Below are positions 27,518 to 36,784 of a stretch of DNA of 64,000 bases, piece by piece. The DNA is taken from contig NZ_JAICCF010000001.1 in the NCBI RefSeq assembly GCF_019492185.1, forward strand, positions 620,001-684,000, given 5' to 3'. The DNA comes from Chitinophaga rhizophila. Lineage in GTDB: Bacteria; Bacteroidota; Bacteroidia; Chitinophagales; Chitinophagaceae. The notes below the pieces were generated by a model. That model ran no database searches, was not told the DNA's origin, and worked only from the letters and a program-made list of their open reading frames with translations. How positions within the stretch are numbered: position 1 is the stretch's first letter; every line of letters begins with the position of its first letter. The position numbers were made by a program, and so were the translations under genes.

Positions 27518-28818
27518 CGGCATTGTTCGACAATATATTTGATGCATATGCGTACTCTTATCCGCACAAACACAGCTACCGGCGGTTAGCGCCTATGCCC
27601 CTGGCAGACCTGTGGAAAGAAGAGAAAAAGGACGCGTTATTTCTGTATATACATCTCCCCTTTTGTGAGATGCGCTGCGGATTCTGTAACCTGTTTACCA
27701 TTGCCAATCCGAAAGATGACATGGTAAACACCTACCTGGATGCCCTGGAAAGAGAGGCCACAACCCTGCAAAGGCTTATTCAACCCGTTCGTTTTGGTCA
27801 GATGGCAGTAGGTGGTGGCACACCTACCTTCCTGGATGTAAGCCAGCTGGAAAGGCTGTTCCGCATTATTCGCAGCATAGGGGCACAACCGGAACAGATG
27901 CCGGTATCCTTTGAGATGTCTCCGAAGACTATTAATGAAGAGAAAGCCCGGTTCCTGTTTGCACAGGGTGTTGACAGGGTAAGTATGGGCATACAGAGCT
28001 TCCTGGAGACGGAGCAGAAATCCCTCGGACGTCCACAGAAGAACAAGGAAGTGTTCGCAGCCCTCGATCTGCTGAAAAAGCAGGGATTCCCTACGGTGAA
28101 TATAGACCTGATCTACGGTGCCCATGAACAAACACCTGATTCCTGGTTGTATTCGGTAGAAACAGCTATAGCCTACCAAGTAGATGAGATCTTTATCTAC
28201 CCGCTGTATGTAAGGCCTTTAACTGGTATCACCAAGACAGGGAATGCCCCCGCAGATAATCGCTTTGATCTGTACCTCGCGGCCAAAGAACTGCTGACGA
28301 CCGCCGGCTATGAACAGGTATCCATGCGGATGTTCAGACGACGGAAATCGGCAGACAACACTTATCAGGTCATGTATTCCTGCCAGGAAGATGGCATGAT
28401 CGGTTTAGGAGCCGGTGCACGCTCCTACACCAAAGCAGTACACTATTCATCTGAATATGCAGTAGCCAGACATAATATCAAATCTATCATAGATCAGTAC
28501 TCGGTGAAATCAGCTGCCGACTTCAGTGAGGCCGACTACGGTATTATATTGCCGGATGAAGAACAACGGAGACGCTTTATTATTAAGTCTATACTGCATA
28601 ACAGCGGCCTTGATACATTACGATACCAACAGTTATACGGAAGTCATCCCCTGGAAGACTTCCCTCAGTTACAACTGTTAACCGACAATGGCATGGCCGT
28701 CACAGAAGGCACACTTTTCCGTCTTACTACCAGCGGTATCGATTATTCAGACGCTATTGGACCTTGGCTGTATTCAAATCCGATCCGGGAGCTCATTAAC
28801 AACTTTGTACTACAATGA
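27514..28818 (+). CDS. STM4012-family radical SAM protein (HemN-like)
   Basis: 434 residues. The [4Fe-4S] motif is C51-x3-C55-x2-C58 in HLPFCEMRCGFCN, followed by GGGTPTFLD and VSMGIQSFLETEQKSLGRPQ, all typical of the HemN/coproporphyrinogen-dehydrogenase-like branch. HemN-like enzymes can be oxidative decarboxylases, methyltransferases or heme chaperones. With no heme genes nearby and an adjacent second radical SAM enzyme, a role in modifying the operon's product is likelier. The 4-nt ATGA overlaps at both ends indicate coupled translation. Confidence 0.9.
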   Translation: MTALFDNIFDAYAYSYPHKHSYRRLAPMPLADLWKEEKKDALFLYIHLPFCEMRCGFCNLFTIANPKDDMVNTYLDALEREATTLQRLIQPVRFGQMAVGGGTPTFLDVSQLERLFRIIRSIGAQPEQMPVSFEMSPKTINEEKARFLFAQGVDRVSMGIQSFLETEQKSLGRPQKNKEVFAALDLLKKQGFPTVNIDLIYGAHEQTPDSWLYSVETAIAYQVDEIFIYPLYVRPLTGITKTGNAPADNRFDLYLAAKELLTTAGYEQVSMRMFRRRKSADNTYQVMYSCQEDGMIGLGAGARSYTKAVHYSSEYAVARHNIKSIIDQYSVKSAADFSEADYGIILPDEEQRRRFIIKSILHNSGLDTLRYQQLYGSHPLEDFPQLQLLTDNGMAVTEGTLFRLTTSGIDYSDAIGPWLYSNPIRELINNFVLQ

Positions 28819-29681
28819 CGTTATCCATACTATACAGGGGGCCACTTTCCAGCTGCAACTATAGCTGTAACTATTGCCCCTTTGCCAAAAGGAAAGACTC
28901 CAGGGAAACGCTGGAAAGGGATGCTGCACAACTGAAACGCTTCATCACCTTTGTAAGTGAACAAGCCGGTATACAATTCAAGATACTTTTTACCCCCTGG
29001 GGAGAAGCCCTGATCCGCAGATATTACCAGGAAGCAATGGTCACTTTAAGCCTGCTACCCAATGTAGAGAAGGTAGCCATTCAAACTAATCTGTCCTGCA
29101 GACTGGAATGGCTAAATAAGGCAGATAAAAGCAAACTGGCATTATGGACGACCTATCACCCCGGTGAAACAGACAGGGCCACGTTTTTATCACAATGCCG
29201 GCAGCTGGATGAATTACAGGTATCTTATAGCGTCGGAGTGGTCGGTTTCAAGGAAGTGATTCCCGAAATTGAAACGCTGCGGGCAGCACTACCCGCCGAG
29301 ACATACTTGTGGGTAAATGCACTGAAGAAACAAGCAGACTACTATACGGCAGAAGAAACCGCCACGTTATCAGCTATCGACCCCTACGTAGTCAATAATA
29401 TGATACACTATGACAGCTTTGGGAAAAACTGCAAAACGGGACATAGCGTTATCAGCCTTGACGGAGACGGGAATATGTATAGGTGTCATTTTATTAAGGA
29501 GAAGATTGGCAATATCTATACCGGCGACTTCACATCAGCGTTATATCCCAGAACCTGTACAAATGCCACCTGTGGCTGCCATATAGGATATGTACACATG
29601 GATGACTTAAACCTGTATGAGTTATACAAGGGAAGAGAACTGGAAAGAATAGTGCCGGATAGAAAGCCCTTATCCTGCTGA
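28815..29681 (+). CDS. STM4011-family radical SAM protein
   Basis: 288 residues. The radical SAM motif is C14-x3-C18-x2-C21 in SSCNYSCNYCPF, at the very N-terminus. The C-terminal quarter carries further cysteines (NCKTG, MYRCHF, RTCTNATCGCHIGYVH) that could hold an auxiliary Fe-S cluster, as in SPASM/twitch enzymes that modify peptides or proteins. A spacing like GDGNMYRC between them also recalls SPASM proteins. It is the last gene of the operon. No recognisable terminator follows before the convergent WzyC-like gene. Confidence 0.9.
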   Translation: MTLSILYRGPLSSCNYSCNYCPFAKRKDSRETLERDAAQLKRFITFVSEQAGIQFKILFTPWGEALIRRYYQEAMVTLSLLPNVEKVAIQTNLSCRLEWLNKADKSKLALWTTYHPGETDRATFLSQCRQLDELQVSYSVGVVGFKEVIPEIETLRAALPAETYLWVNALKKQADYYTAEETATLSAIDPYVVNNMIHYDSFGKNCKTGHSVISLDGDGNMYRCHFIKEKIGNIYTGDFTSALYPRTCTNATCGCHIGYVHMDDLNLYELYKGRELERIVPDRKPLSC

Positions 29682-29865
29682 TACCTGTTGCAGTACCTGC
29701 CGGATAGCCTTCTGGTCACTATATACTTACAGGCTGTAGCCTAACCGCCACTCTGCTTCTTATATGCATAGGGCGCATCTCTGTAAGCAGTTTTGGATGC
29801 TGCCGTTTTAAGGCGTTTATTCGGAATTTAGCATCAAAATACTGTGCAGTGTCCTTTTTATACCC

Positions 29866-31566
29866 TTACTCTCCTGTAGCCGTCACGCGTTGTGCCAGCT
29901 GCTTTATCTTGCGTACGTCCTCACCATCTACCTTAACAGGCATACCGGTTATGACATTTGCCCATTTACGGGCGTTCTCAGGCTGTTGTTGTTTCAAGTA
30001 CAATAACATCAGGCTGTACTTAGGGTAAAAGCGGTTAGGAACCAGGTGGCTGCACTTCAGGAAGGCCTTTTCGGCAGCTGCGAAGTTACCGGCAGCTTCA
30101 TACGCTCTTCCCAATGACTCATATATACTATAATGACTGGAGCGCAAGGCCGCTTGTTCCATTAGCACTATTGCACCCGGGTAATCCTTTGCAAAATATA
30201 ACTTCTCCCCGTAGTCATGCAGGAACAACGCAGACGTTGACAGTTGACCAAACGCCTTCTGATATAATGTCTTTACTTCCACAACGGAGGGCGCTGATTC
30301 CTTTTTACTGATATAACCGGCATATGTTTCCCATTTAAACATGCTGTTGGCCAGAACGGCTACCTGCCAGGTAATAACCAGGCAGGTGGCAATACTGAGT
30401 CCTTTGACATACATATTAAGCACATTTACCCGGAACAATACCTGTTTATCCGCAGTACCCAGTAAGGCGACCACAAGCACAATATGGGTCAGTGTAGCCA
30501 TCGTTCTGAACGGATAGGTCGTCATACTGGTCACCACGAAAGATAAAGCTGCAACTACGAGGAATTTCAGCATATGATCGGCCTCATTCCGGAATACCAC
30601 GCGCACAAAGCAGAAAAACTTCACCGCTATCGCAATCATGATCAACAGCGCAATCACACCTCCCTCTATCAGGAACTGAAGAAATTCATTGTAGGCGACA
30701 ATAATAAATGCAGCCAGCCGCTCATGAGCAATATCGTTATGTGTACTGAAATATGCCGCCTGGAAATCGTTATAGTACTTCTCAAAGTTACCTACCCCTA
30801 CTCCCCATAAGAAATGCTGCTTCGCTAACTGCAGGCTGTTTAACAAGACAAATGAACGTCCGTCTGTAGAGTCCTGTTTATACCCCAGCAGGAAAATGAA
30901 TAGCAATATACCTACTACAGCAAAACCCGCTGTGACATATACAGGGATCCTACGGTACGCATAAACATATCCGGCAATGATCACCCCCATGGTGATCCAT
31001 CCGATCCGCGAATCGGCGTGACATAGCAAGGCATATATCAGTAAGGCAGCAATAGCCAACGCAGAATATCCATATACTGGTTTAGCCTGCCGTTGATCCA
31101 GGAAGACATATAATGCCAAAGGAAGCACGGATAGCAGGAACATTGCGTAGATACCTGAATTACCGAAACTTCCGGCAATCTTAAACAGCGATATACTGTT
31201 TTTAAGCATGCCGGATGCCTGGGCCGAACCAATAAGTACCTCAATGCCTCCAAGCAGTATCACAATGGCAAATACAACACGTGTAGGGCCCGAAAAAGCC
31301 AATGGCATAAAGCACCTTACCACGCTATATAGCGCCATACATATGAGCGGTGATGCCACATCCCGGAATGTCAGACCAGCCGGTGATGACTGCCGGATAT
31401 TAATAAATATAAAGACAGTCAATAACCCCATTAACAGATCCCACACAGTGAACGTCAGCGCCTGACTACGCACCTGCGCTTTCCCCGGTATCATGATACT
31501 GGTAATAGTTATTACCAGTATCATAAGTATAGGGTATAGGTATTCGAAAGAAAAGATAAAATTCAT
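29866..31566 (-). CDS. O-antigen ligase/WzyC-domain membrane protein with C-terminal TPRs
   Basis: 566 residues. About ten to twelve hydrophobic segments fill residues 1-420, with a large loop before HFLWGVGVGNFEKYYNDFQ, the conserved region of Wzy_C/WaaL proteins. Residues 440-560 hold TPR-like helices (LFLHDYGEKLYFAKDYPGAIVLMEQAAL, YESLGRAYEAAGNFAAAEKAFL). Family members transfer or polymerise undecaprenyl-linked glycans in the periplasm or glycosylate proteins. Here it lies 11 nt after an HTTM gene and no polysaccharide genes are nearby, so a role in O-glycosylation of an exported peptide or protein is conceivable, by inference only. Confidence 0.83.
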   Translation of the reverse strand: MNFIFSFEYLYPILMILVITITSIMIPGKAQVRSQALTFTVWDLLMGLLTVFIFINIRQSSPAGLTFRDVASPLICMALYSVVRCFMPLAFSGPTRVVFAIVILLGGIEVLIGSAQASGMLKNSISLFKIAGSFGNSGIYAMFLLSVLPLALYVFLDQRQAKPVYGYSALAIAALLIYALLCHADSRIGWITMGVIIAGYVYAYRRIPVYVTAGFAVVGILLFIFLLGYKQDSTDGRSFVLLNSLQLAKQHFLWGVGVGNFEKYYNDFQAAYFSTHNDIAHERLAAFIIVAYNEFLQFLIEGGVIALLIMIAIAVKFFCFVRVVFRNEADHMLKFLVVAALSFVVTSMTTYPFRTMATLTHIVLVVALLGTADKQVLFRVNVLNMYVKGLSIATCLVITWQVAVLANSMFKWETYAGYISKKESAPSVVEVKTLYQKAFGQLSTSALFLHDYGEKLYFAKDYPGAIVLMEQAALRSSHYSIYESLGRAYEAAGNFAAAEKAFLKCSHLVPNRFYPKYSLMLLYLKQQQPENARKWANVITGMPVKVDGEDVRKIKQLAQRVTATGE

Positions 31567-31577
31567 AACCAGTGTAA

Positions 31578-33143
31578 TCAGTCAATGTTATTCAACACCA
31601 AGGGGGCTTTCTTCACTACGGTAAAACTATCCAGCGGTATCAGTTTCTTCTCACGCTTTTCCAGGGTGATTTCCTTCAGGCTGGGATATGAATACATGTA
31701 CAGCACAGCTTTTACAGTTGACACATCCGCCTGTTGATTTTGCTTTAGTATAGATTGGCCCATGGCTTTTACCAATGCATCAAGGTACCTGCCATATAGG
31801 CCTTTCTTGTTTTCGCCTTTCTCCATCAGCTTAAGCTTCCGCTGAAAATTACCCAGTAAAGTGCCAAACCTGACAACACTCTCTCCACTTTTCAATTCCG
31901 GCAGATACTGGCTTTTAACAACCTGCCCTTCCTGATTCATCAGTCTGAAATCAATCACATAAGCACTGGCTACATTTGGGGCAAAAAAGCCATACCCTGT
32001 ATCTATACCTGCAAAACGGAGATAGTCTGCCAATATGGGTATACCTAGTACCGACTGCACTCGTTCCAATGCAACGGGCCGCTTGTAGTCTTTCTTATTG
32101 CCGTGGTAAAACGCATCGTAATCATCAAAAACACTATAGACACAAACAAACAGGATCATCACTATATGCACCAATGCCCAGGTCACGAAAACAGGTCGCC
32201 GGTTACGGACGACAGCATCACTATCTCCTGCACCCTGTGCCTGGATGTCTTCTTTCTTATTTTCCAGGTTCAGGAAGGCTGACAGGTTAAAGATGATCAT
32301 CAATGTGGAGAAGAAATAGAGATTCAGCGCCAGAATAATACCCAGGTGCATCATGATCACCAATGCCAGCCAGATGTTCTTCCAGGGTTTCTTCCAGATA
32401 AATAAAGGATACAGCAGTTCTATCAGTACAGTACCCCACCCAATTAACAGCGACAATAACGGATATTCGCCCAGAACATCATAGCTCACCGCATCTGTAC
32501 CATGAATAAAAGGCAGATGCAGCGCCTTCCAGATAGCCTCTCCATTCCACCAGTTATAGCCTACGATCTTTCCCAGGCCGGAAGCCCAGTACACCAGGCA
32601 GATGTGTATCTGTAACAGCCGGCGGTATTGAGTGGGATTTACTTCCCTATTCCTATAAAAGAAATGCTTATCTATGGATTTGTCAGCCCCAAGTGGAAAC
32701 ACACAGCAGTAGAACATCATAATGGTAGTAAACATGTCTACACCATAGGAATACAGGTGCGCACCACTTATCAGAATGGTATGCAGTATAAAAAGCAGGA
32801 TGGCAGAAGCACGACTGCAGAAACCGATCAATAGCGTCAGACAGCAGGTAATGTACAGCCCCTGGAATATACTGAGTGATGTTGCCTCTTCGAGGTGAAA
32901 CCAGCTATACAATAATGCAGAGAAGCTGGATAATGTCGGTACAAAGTAATGGCTGAAAAGCTCTCCCAGATCCGCAGGAATAATACCCTCCCTCGAATAC
33001 AGTGCCGCAAAGTCGGGAATAACTGCAAGAAAATGTATCAGAAAAAACAGACTCACCGAGATGCGGAAGAAGGGCAGGAAAAGGTCATCACTACTTTTCC
33101 GTTCCGTGAAGAAGCAATACACTGATTTCATAAGATTAAGCAA
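31578..33143 (-). CDS. HTTM-domain membrane protein (vitamin K-dependent carboxylase/SdpB-like)
   Basis: 521 residues. The N-terminal 320 residues contain several transmembrane helices with HTTM features (FFRISVSLFFLIHFLAV, HLEEATSLSIFQGLY, CSRASAILLFILH, LLQIHICLVYWASGLGK, WWNGEAIWKAL). A further helix is at about 315-335, then a 180-residue soluble C-terminus including TGYGFFAPN. The superfamily includes vitamin K-dependent gamma-glutamyl carboxylase and SdpB, which helps mature the SDP toxin peptide of Bacillus; I cannot assign it to either. It is 11 nt from both neighbours in a probable operon that starts with four short exported peptide genes. That context suggests a maturation or export role. 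Confidence 0.83.
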   Translation of the reverse strand: MLNLMKSVYCFFTERKSSDDLFLPFFRISVSLFFLIHFLAVIPDFAALYSREGIIPADLGELFSHYFVPTLSSFSALLYSWFHLEEATSLSIFQGLYITCCLTLLIGFCSRASAILLFILHTILISGAHLYSYGVDMFTTIMMFYCCVFPLGADKSIDKHFFYRNREVNPTQYRRLLQIHICLVYWASGLGKIVGYNWWNGEAIWKALHLPFIHGTDAVSYDVLGEYPLLSLLIGWGTVLIELLYPLFIWKKPWKNIWLALVIMMHLGIILALNLYFFSTLMIIFNLSAFLNLENKKEDIQAQGAGDSDAVVRNRRPVFVTWALVHIVMILFVCVYSVFDDYDAFYHGNKKDYKRPVALERVQSVLGIPILADYLRFAGIDTGYGFFAPNVASAYVIDFRLMNQEGQVVKSQYLPELKSGESVVRFGTLLGNFQRKLKLMEKGENKKGLYGRYLDALVKAMGQSILKQNQQADVSTVKAVLYMYSYPSLKEITLEKREKKLIPLDSFTVVKKAPLVLNNID

Positions 33144-33154
33144 AAATTGTTAAC

Positions 33155-35548
33155 TCAGATTTTTTCTTTAATTCTTTTTTGATCTCCCTCAGACGCAGAG
33201 GTACCCTTTTTAATACTTCTGATAGTCTGCTTACCCAAAGTCCATGTAAGAATGAACCGGGCAAACCTGGCGTCGTGGTAGATACGATCGTTATACTGAA
33301 TGTTGTTATAAATAGCCCGGTTTGTTTCATTCGGACCGAATACGGTCGATCCGGATAGGCTGATGGTAAGATTGCTGGCTGGAATCTGTTTACGTACGGC
33401 AACGTCTGCAACTGCATATTCTGCATGCCTGAAGAACCCATCACTGAATGTATTGTTATAACTCAATGCAGCTTCCAGCTTAATATGAAACGGTAAGGTG
33501 AAACTGTTCTGATAACTCATATTCAAAGACGGTGTTGCCCTGGAACGGGGCACTGACTTATATCTTATATCAGCAAGAAAGCTGTTTGTATTCAGTCGCA
33601 TCTGCCAGAAACCGGTGACATCCGCAGCGAACGTTGTATTCAGATAAAAGATGTTGGCCCTGTCAAAGTTGCTATATTGCTGGTAGAGTTGATTGTTCTT
33701 ATCTCTCAGAAATATGATATTGATAAAGTCCTTTGCCATCTGTGCGCCCGCTGATAATGTCAGCAACGACCCCGCCTGCCAGGTAAGATCGATATCGTTA
33801 TTCAGCTGCGGACGGATAGACTGATTACCCTGGAATACCGCGGTTGTATTATCCGTAAACCGGGAAAAAGAATTAAGCTGAAAGTAATCAGGCTTCATGA
33901 CTACCCGTTTATAAGAAAGTATCAATGCATGAGTTTCCGAAATCTGCCATTGCAATAGTGCCGACGGTAGTAGTACAGAGATAGTAGGCGCTGCACTATC
34001 ATATTTGCCATTATTCCATGCAGTAACACTATTGTGCTCATATCGAAGTCCAGCTTCATAATACAACTTGCCCCGCTGCTTTGCCCAGGTGGAAAAAAGT
34101 GCATAGTTTCGTTCTTTGTATATAAGGTCAGATAAAGCCAGCGTTTTATCTGAAAGCAGTGAAACAGTTTTATTGTCGTTATCCAGTCTGGTCTGACTGT
34201 ATCGTACGCCGCTATTCAGTTCTCCCTCCCACATCCGTCTGTTGTAAGAACCTGAAAATACTAGTGTACGTAGTTGTTGTGGCAGACTGTCCTTCAGAAA
34301 TCGCTCCCGTATAAAACCGGTATCCCTGAAGTTGCTGATGCTATATAGATTTGTGTATTTTCTGTCGTTGTAAAGGTATTCAGCCTGTAACTTAACAGCC
34401 TGCCTGCTACTATCCCATTTCTTTTCAAAGCTGAGTTGCGCAAAAGGCATGATGGTCTTGTTATGTACTGCTGAATGAAACCTGAATACAGAATCTCCTT
34501 TGCTGATTCTGTCTGACGTAGCCAATCCATTGCCTGATTTTATTACAGCATCATTGCTGTTAATGGGCAACTCACCATAAAACGTCAACAGGCTTCCTCC
34601 CGGAAGGTGTAGAGCCGTATTGATATAGGCACGCTGGTTGTCCTGCCTGGTTTTGTTATATTGTTTAACATTCCAGGGATAAATCTCGCCCTGCAATGTC
34701 TCAAAGTAAGAAGTTGTTCCTTTCTGGAAATGTGTGAAAGAGTAGCCCGCCTGAATGTCCAGGCTTCGTGTACTTACGTCCAGCCGCTCGGTAATGTTAT
34801 ACCTCGGATAAATACCCTGTATACCCGCCAGCATGAGTGTATTTCTCATGCCCCTGGACCTGAGTCTTTTGGTCTTGACACTGATGACAGTCTGCACATC
34901 TGCCGGATAAGAAGGTCCGGGATGATTAATAATTTCGATCTGATCTATTTCAGCGCCATTGATGCCCTGCATATACTGCAACAGCTCATCGCCTTGTAAA
35001 TATATTCTACGGCCATCGACATATACGGTGGCTGCCTGTGCACGGATATTCAGTTTGCCGGACACGGATGTTTCAACAGTGGGGGCATAACGTAATACGT
35101 CCCAGGCATTACCTGCAGTTGCTAATGCACTTTCAGATACATTCAGTATCATCTTGCCTTTATTTAGTACCAGGTAGGGCTTTTTTGCTACTGCTGTTAC
35201 GCCTTTAAGGGCACTGATAGAAGGAGACAACAGGAACTGTAAAGGATCCTGTTGTCGCTTAATAAGTATTGCCGTATCCAATGTATTATATCCCAGATAG
35301 CTGATTGAAACTGCATACTGTCCTTCGCTTATTGTCTTTAGGGTAGCTATGCCCTTATTGTTTGTTGTCAGGACAGTATTTGGCAAGCCATTACCCTTTA
35401 CTGCAACAGTTGCTGCAGGTAGTGGATGTTTAGTTTGACTATCTAGTATGACAACCGTACATGTCTGAGCATACACCTCCCTGCCAGTGGTCAGCATCAA
35501 GAGGCATAGGAATGCCTTAATTCCGAACTGGTTTTCAATTTTTCTCAT
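33155..35548 (-). CDS. Outer-membrane beta-barrel protein with carboxypeptidase-regulatory and plug domains
   Basis: 797 residues from MRKIENQ, chosen because it directly precedes a signal peptide (IKAFLCLLMLTTGREVYAQ); an ATG at 35599 would add 17 residues. Next come a carboxypeptidase-regulatory-like domain (TCTVVILDSQTKHPLPAATV...SYLGYNTLDTAI), a TonB plug-like region (NIRAQAATVYVDGRRIYLQG, IDQIEIINHPGPSYPAD) and a large barrel of the OMP_b-brl_3 type. These are TonB-receptor relatives common in Bacteroidota, often without known ligands. It lies between the peptide genes and the HTTM gene, so it could be the outer-membrane export or receptor component of the peptide system. Confidence 0.85.
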   Translation of the reverse strand: MRKIENQFGIKAFLCLLMLTTGREVYAQTCTVVILDSQTKHPLPAATVAVKGNGLPNTVLTTNNKGIATLKTISEGQYAVSISYLGYNTLDTAILIKRQQDPLQFLLSPSISALKGVTAVAKKPYLVLNKGKMILNVSESALATAGNAWDVLRYAPTVETSVSGKLNIRAQAATVYVDGRRIYLQGDELLQYMQGINGAEIDQIEIINHPGPSYPADVQTVISVKTKRLRSRGMRNTLMLAGIQGIYPRYNITERLDVSTRSLDIQAGYSFTHFQKGTTSYFETLQGEIYPWNVKQYNKTRQDNQRAYINTALHLPGGSLLTFYGELPINSNDAVIKSGNGLATSDRISKGDSVFRFHSAVHNKTIMPFAQLSFEKKWDSSRQAVKLQAEYLYNDRKYTNLYSISNFRDTGFIRERFLKDSLPQQLRTLVFSGSYNRRMWEGELNSGVRYSQTRLDNDNKTVSLLSDKTLALSDLIYKERNYALFSTWAKQRGKLYYEAGLRYEHNSVTAWNNGKYDSAAPTISVLLPSALLQWQISETHALILSYKRVVMKPDYFQLNSFSRFTDNTTAVFQGNQSIRPQLNNDIDLTWQAGSLLTLSAGAQMAKDFINIIFLRDKNNQLYQQYSNFDRANIFYLNTTFAADVTGFWQMRLNTNSFLADIRYKSVPRSRATPSLNMSYQNSFTLPFHIKLEAALSYNNTFSDGFFRHAEYAVADVAVRKQIPASNLTISLSGSTVFGPNETNRAIYNNIQYNDRIYHDARFARFILTWTLGKQTIRSIKKGTSASEGDQKRIKEKI

Positions 35549-35620
35549 TGATTCTAATACGCGAAGAACAGATAATTTTAATAGCTGGATAAAATACACA
35601 TCAACATTTACCCCAAAATC

Positions 35621-35908
35621 TTATTCATATCTTGAAAGTACTTTCAGCAGTGCGTCTTCATCAACTGCGCGAAACCGAGTCACGGAGTGAACGCCTATAG
35701 TGTTGTGAAACTGAGTTTCAGCGAGGCTTTGAACAGTTACAATGTGACCGTTTACAGATACATTTTCATTGCTGACTGTAGTGGCGGTTACATTACTCAT
35801 CAAACTACCTTGTGATACTGCTTCGGCAGCAGGTCCACTTTTGAATGCAAACAAAAAGGTTGGCGCCATGCATAAAAGTGGCAGAACAAATTTTGAATTA
35901 TGTATCAT
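35621..35908 (-). CDS. Short exported peptide, type A (copy 1)
   Basis: 95 residues. The N-terminus KFVLPLLCMAPTFLFAFKS is a short hydrophobic signal-like segment after a basic start. The middle is Ser/Thr/Val-rich and the C-terminus is DEDALLKVLSRYE. The start segment and the terminal L-S-R-Y-E are shared with three neighbouring genes, while the middle is not. It is the last of the four peptide genes and its stop lies about 70 nt before the outer-membrane protein start. No known family recognised. It may be the substrate of the HTTM/beta-barrel/ligase genes downstream. Confidence 0.72.
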   Translation of the reverse strand: MIHNSKFVLPLLCMAPTFLFAFKSGPAAEAVSQGSLMSNVTATTVSNENVSVNGHIVTVQSLAETQFHNTIGVHSVTRFRAVDEDALLKVLSRYE

Positions 35909-35926
35909 GGGTAAATGGTATGAGGA
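35909..35926 (-). repeat. Duplicated leader sequence upstream of type A peptide 1
   Basis: The 18 nt immediately before the start codon are identical to those at 36721-36738 before the other type A gene. This points to duplication of the whole unit and possibly a conserved translation-initiation region. Confidence 0.75.
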
Positions 35927-35975
35927 CCGGATAATAAAAAAAGGGATTGGAAAATAGCGTGGCCAATCAAATCAA

Positions 35976-36260
35976 CTATTCGTATTTCGCCAGGATGTTC
36001 TGGATCTGCGCATCATTTACCTTAGGCATGCTGCGGCTTACGATTGATTCTTCTGCTACGGAAGATTCTGCTGATTTTGTAGCTCTGGCTTTTACTACGA
36101 AAGCATCAGCAGAGCTATGCAGTTCGCTATAAGCAGCGCTTACTTCAGCACCTTTCAGCAGGCTGTTGGAAGCAGTGTTGGATGCTGGAGCTTTGAAAGC
36201 AAACAAAGCGATAGGAGCGGCCATCAGAATAGGCAGGGCAAATTTTGCGTTGAATTTCAT
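35976..36260 (-). CDS. Short exported peptide, type B (copy 1)
   Basis: 94 residues. Signal-like N-terminus KFALPILMAAPIALFAFKAP, a Ser/Ala/Lys-rich middle and the C-terminus DAQIQNILAKYE. It differs from the type B copy at 36785-37069 at only seven positions, four of them in the signal segment and two close to the C-terminus. The end L-A-K-Y-E resembles the type A end L-S-R-Y-E. Unknown family. It is probably secreted to the periplasm or cell surface and may be processed after AFKA. Confidence 0.75.
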   Translation of the reverse strand: MKFNAKFALPILMAAPIALFAFKAPASNTASNSLLKGAEVSAAYSELHSSADAFVVKARATKSAESSVAEESIVSRSMPKVNDAQIQNILAKYE

Positions 36261-36423
36261 AAGTCAGAAGTTAATGGATTTGATAAAATGGATTAAATAA
36301 AAACAATACGGGTCAGACCGAAAAAGACAGCCCTGAAGCAGGCCCTGTTTTTTCGTTGACAGAGAGTACGCGAAGCCAGAAATAGGTCTTAATTTAAATA
36401 CGAACAATACCCCTCAATATGAG

Positions 36424-36720
36424 CTATTCATACCTGGAAAGTATCTGCAGTATTTCCTGCTGATCCATCACCTGATTACCTGTAACGGAGCCCAGCTTAT
36501 TCGCCTCTGTAGTGATTACCACCTCAGCAAAATGGTCCATCCTGCTCTGAACTATAATAGAGCCATCAACAGAAAGGACATCGTTAGTTGTCTGTTCAAC
36601 AACGTTAAGCATTAAGCTGCTATTAGATACTGATGCAACAGGAGAAACACTTTTGAATGCAAACAGAAAGGCTGGTGCCATACATAGTATAGGCAAAACA
36701 AATCTTGGATTACGTGTCAT
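36424..36720 (-). CDS. Short exported peptide, type A (copy 2)
   Basis: 98 residues. Signal-like N-terminus RFVLPILCMAPAFLFAFKS, a variable middle containing SVDGSIIVQSRMDHF, which aligns with SVNGHIVTVQSLAETQF of type A copy 1, and the C-terminus QEILQILSRYE. The A copies have diverged far more than the B copies. It lies 64 nt after the second B gene, almost the same spacing as in the first B-A unit (67 nt). Confidence 0.74.
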   Translation of the reverse strand: MTRNPRFVLPILCMAPAFLFAFKSVSPVASVSNSSLMLNVVEQTTNDVLSVDGSIIVQSRMDHFAEVVITTEANKLGSVTGNQVMDQQEILQILSRYE

Positions 36721-36738
36721 GGGTAAATGGTATGAGGA
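36721..36738 (-). repeat. Duplicated leader sequence upstream of type A peptide 2
   Basis: Identical to 35909-35926, starting immediately before the start codon. The similarity continues more weakly for about 40 nt, to an AGCGTGGC stretch found in both copies. Confidence 0.75.
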
Positions 36739-36784
36739 TCACACAAATAAGAAGCAATGCAAATATAGCGTGGCAGTAATGCGA

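Noticed and set aside
27514..28818. Calling the STM4012-like protein coproporphyrinogen dehydrogenase (HemN)
   Set aside because: It shares the HemN-like fold, but its operon partners are STM401x proteins and no heme synthesis gene is near.
31578..33143. Calling the HTTM protein a gamma-glutamyl carboxylase
   Set aside because: Only the HTTM part is recognisable by eye; the carboxylase catalytic residues cannot be assigned, so only the superfamily is claimed.
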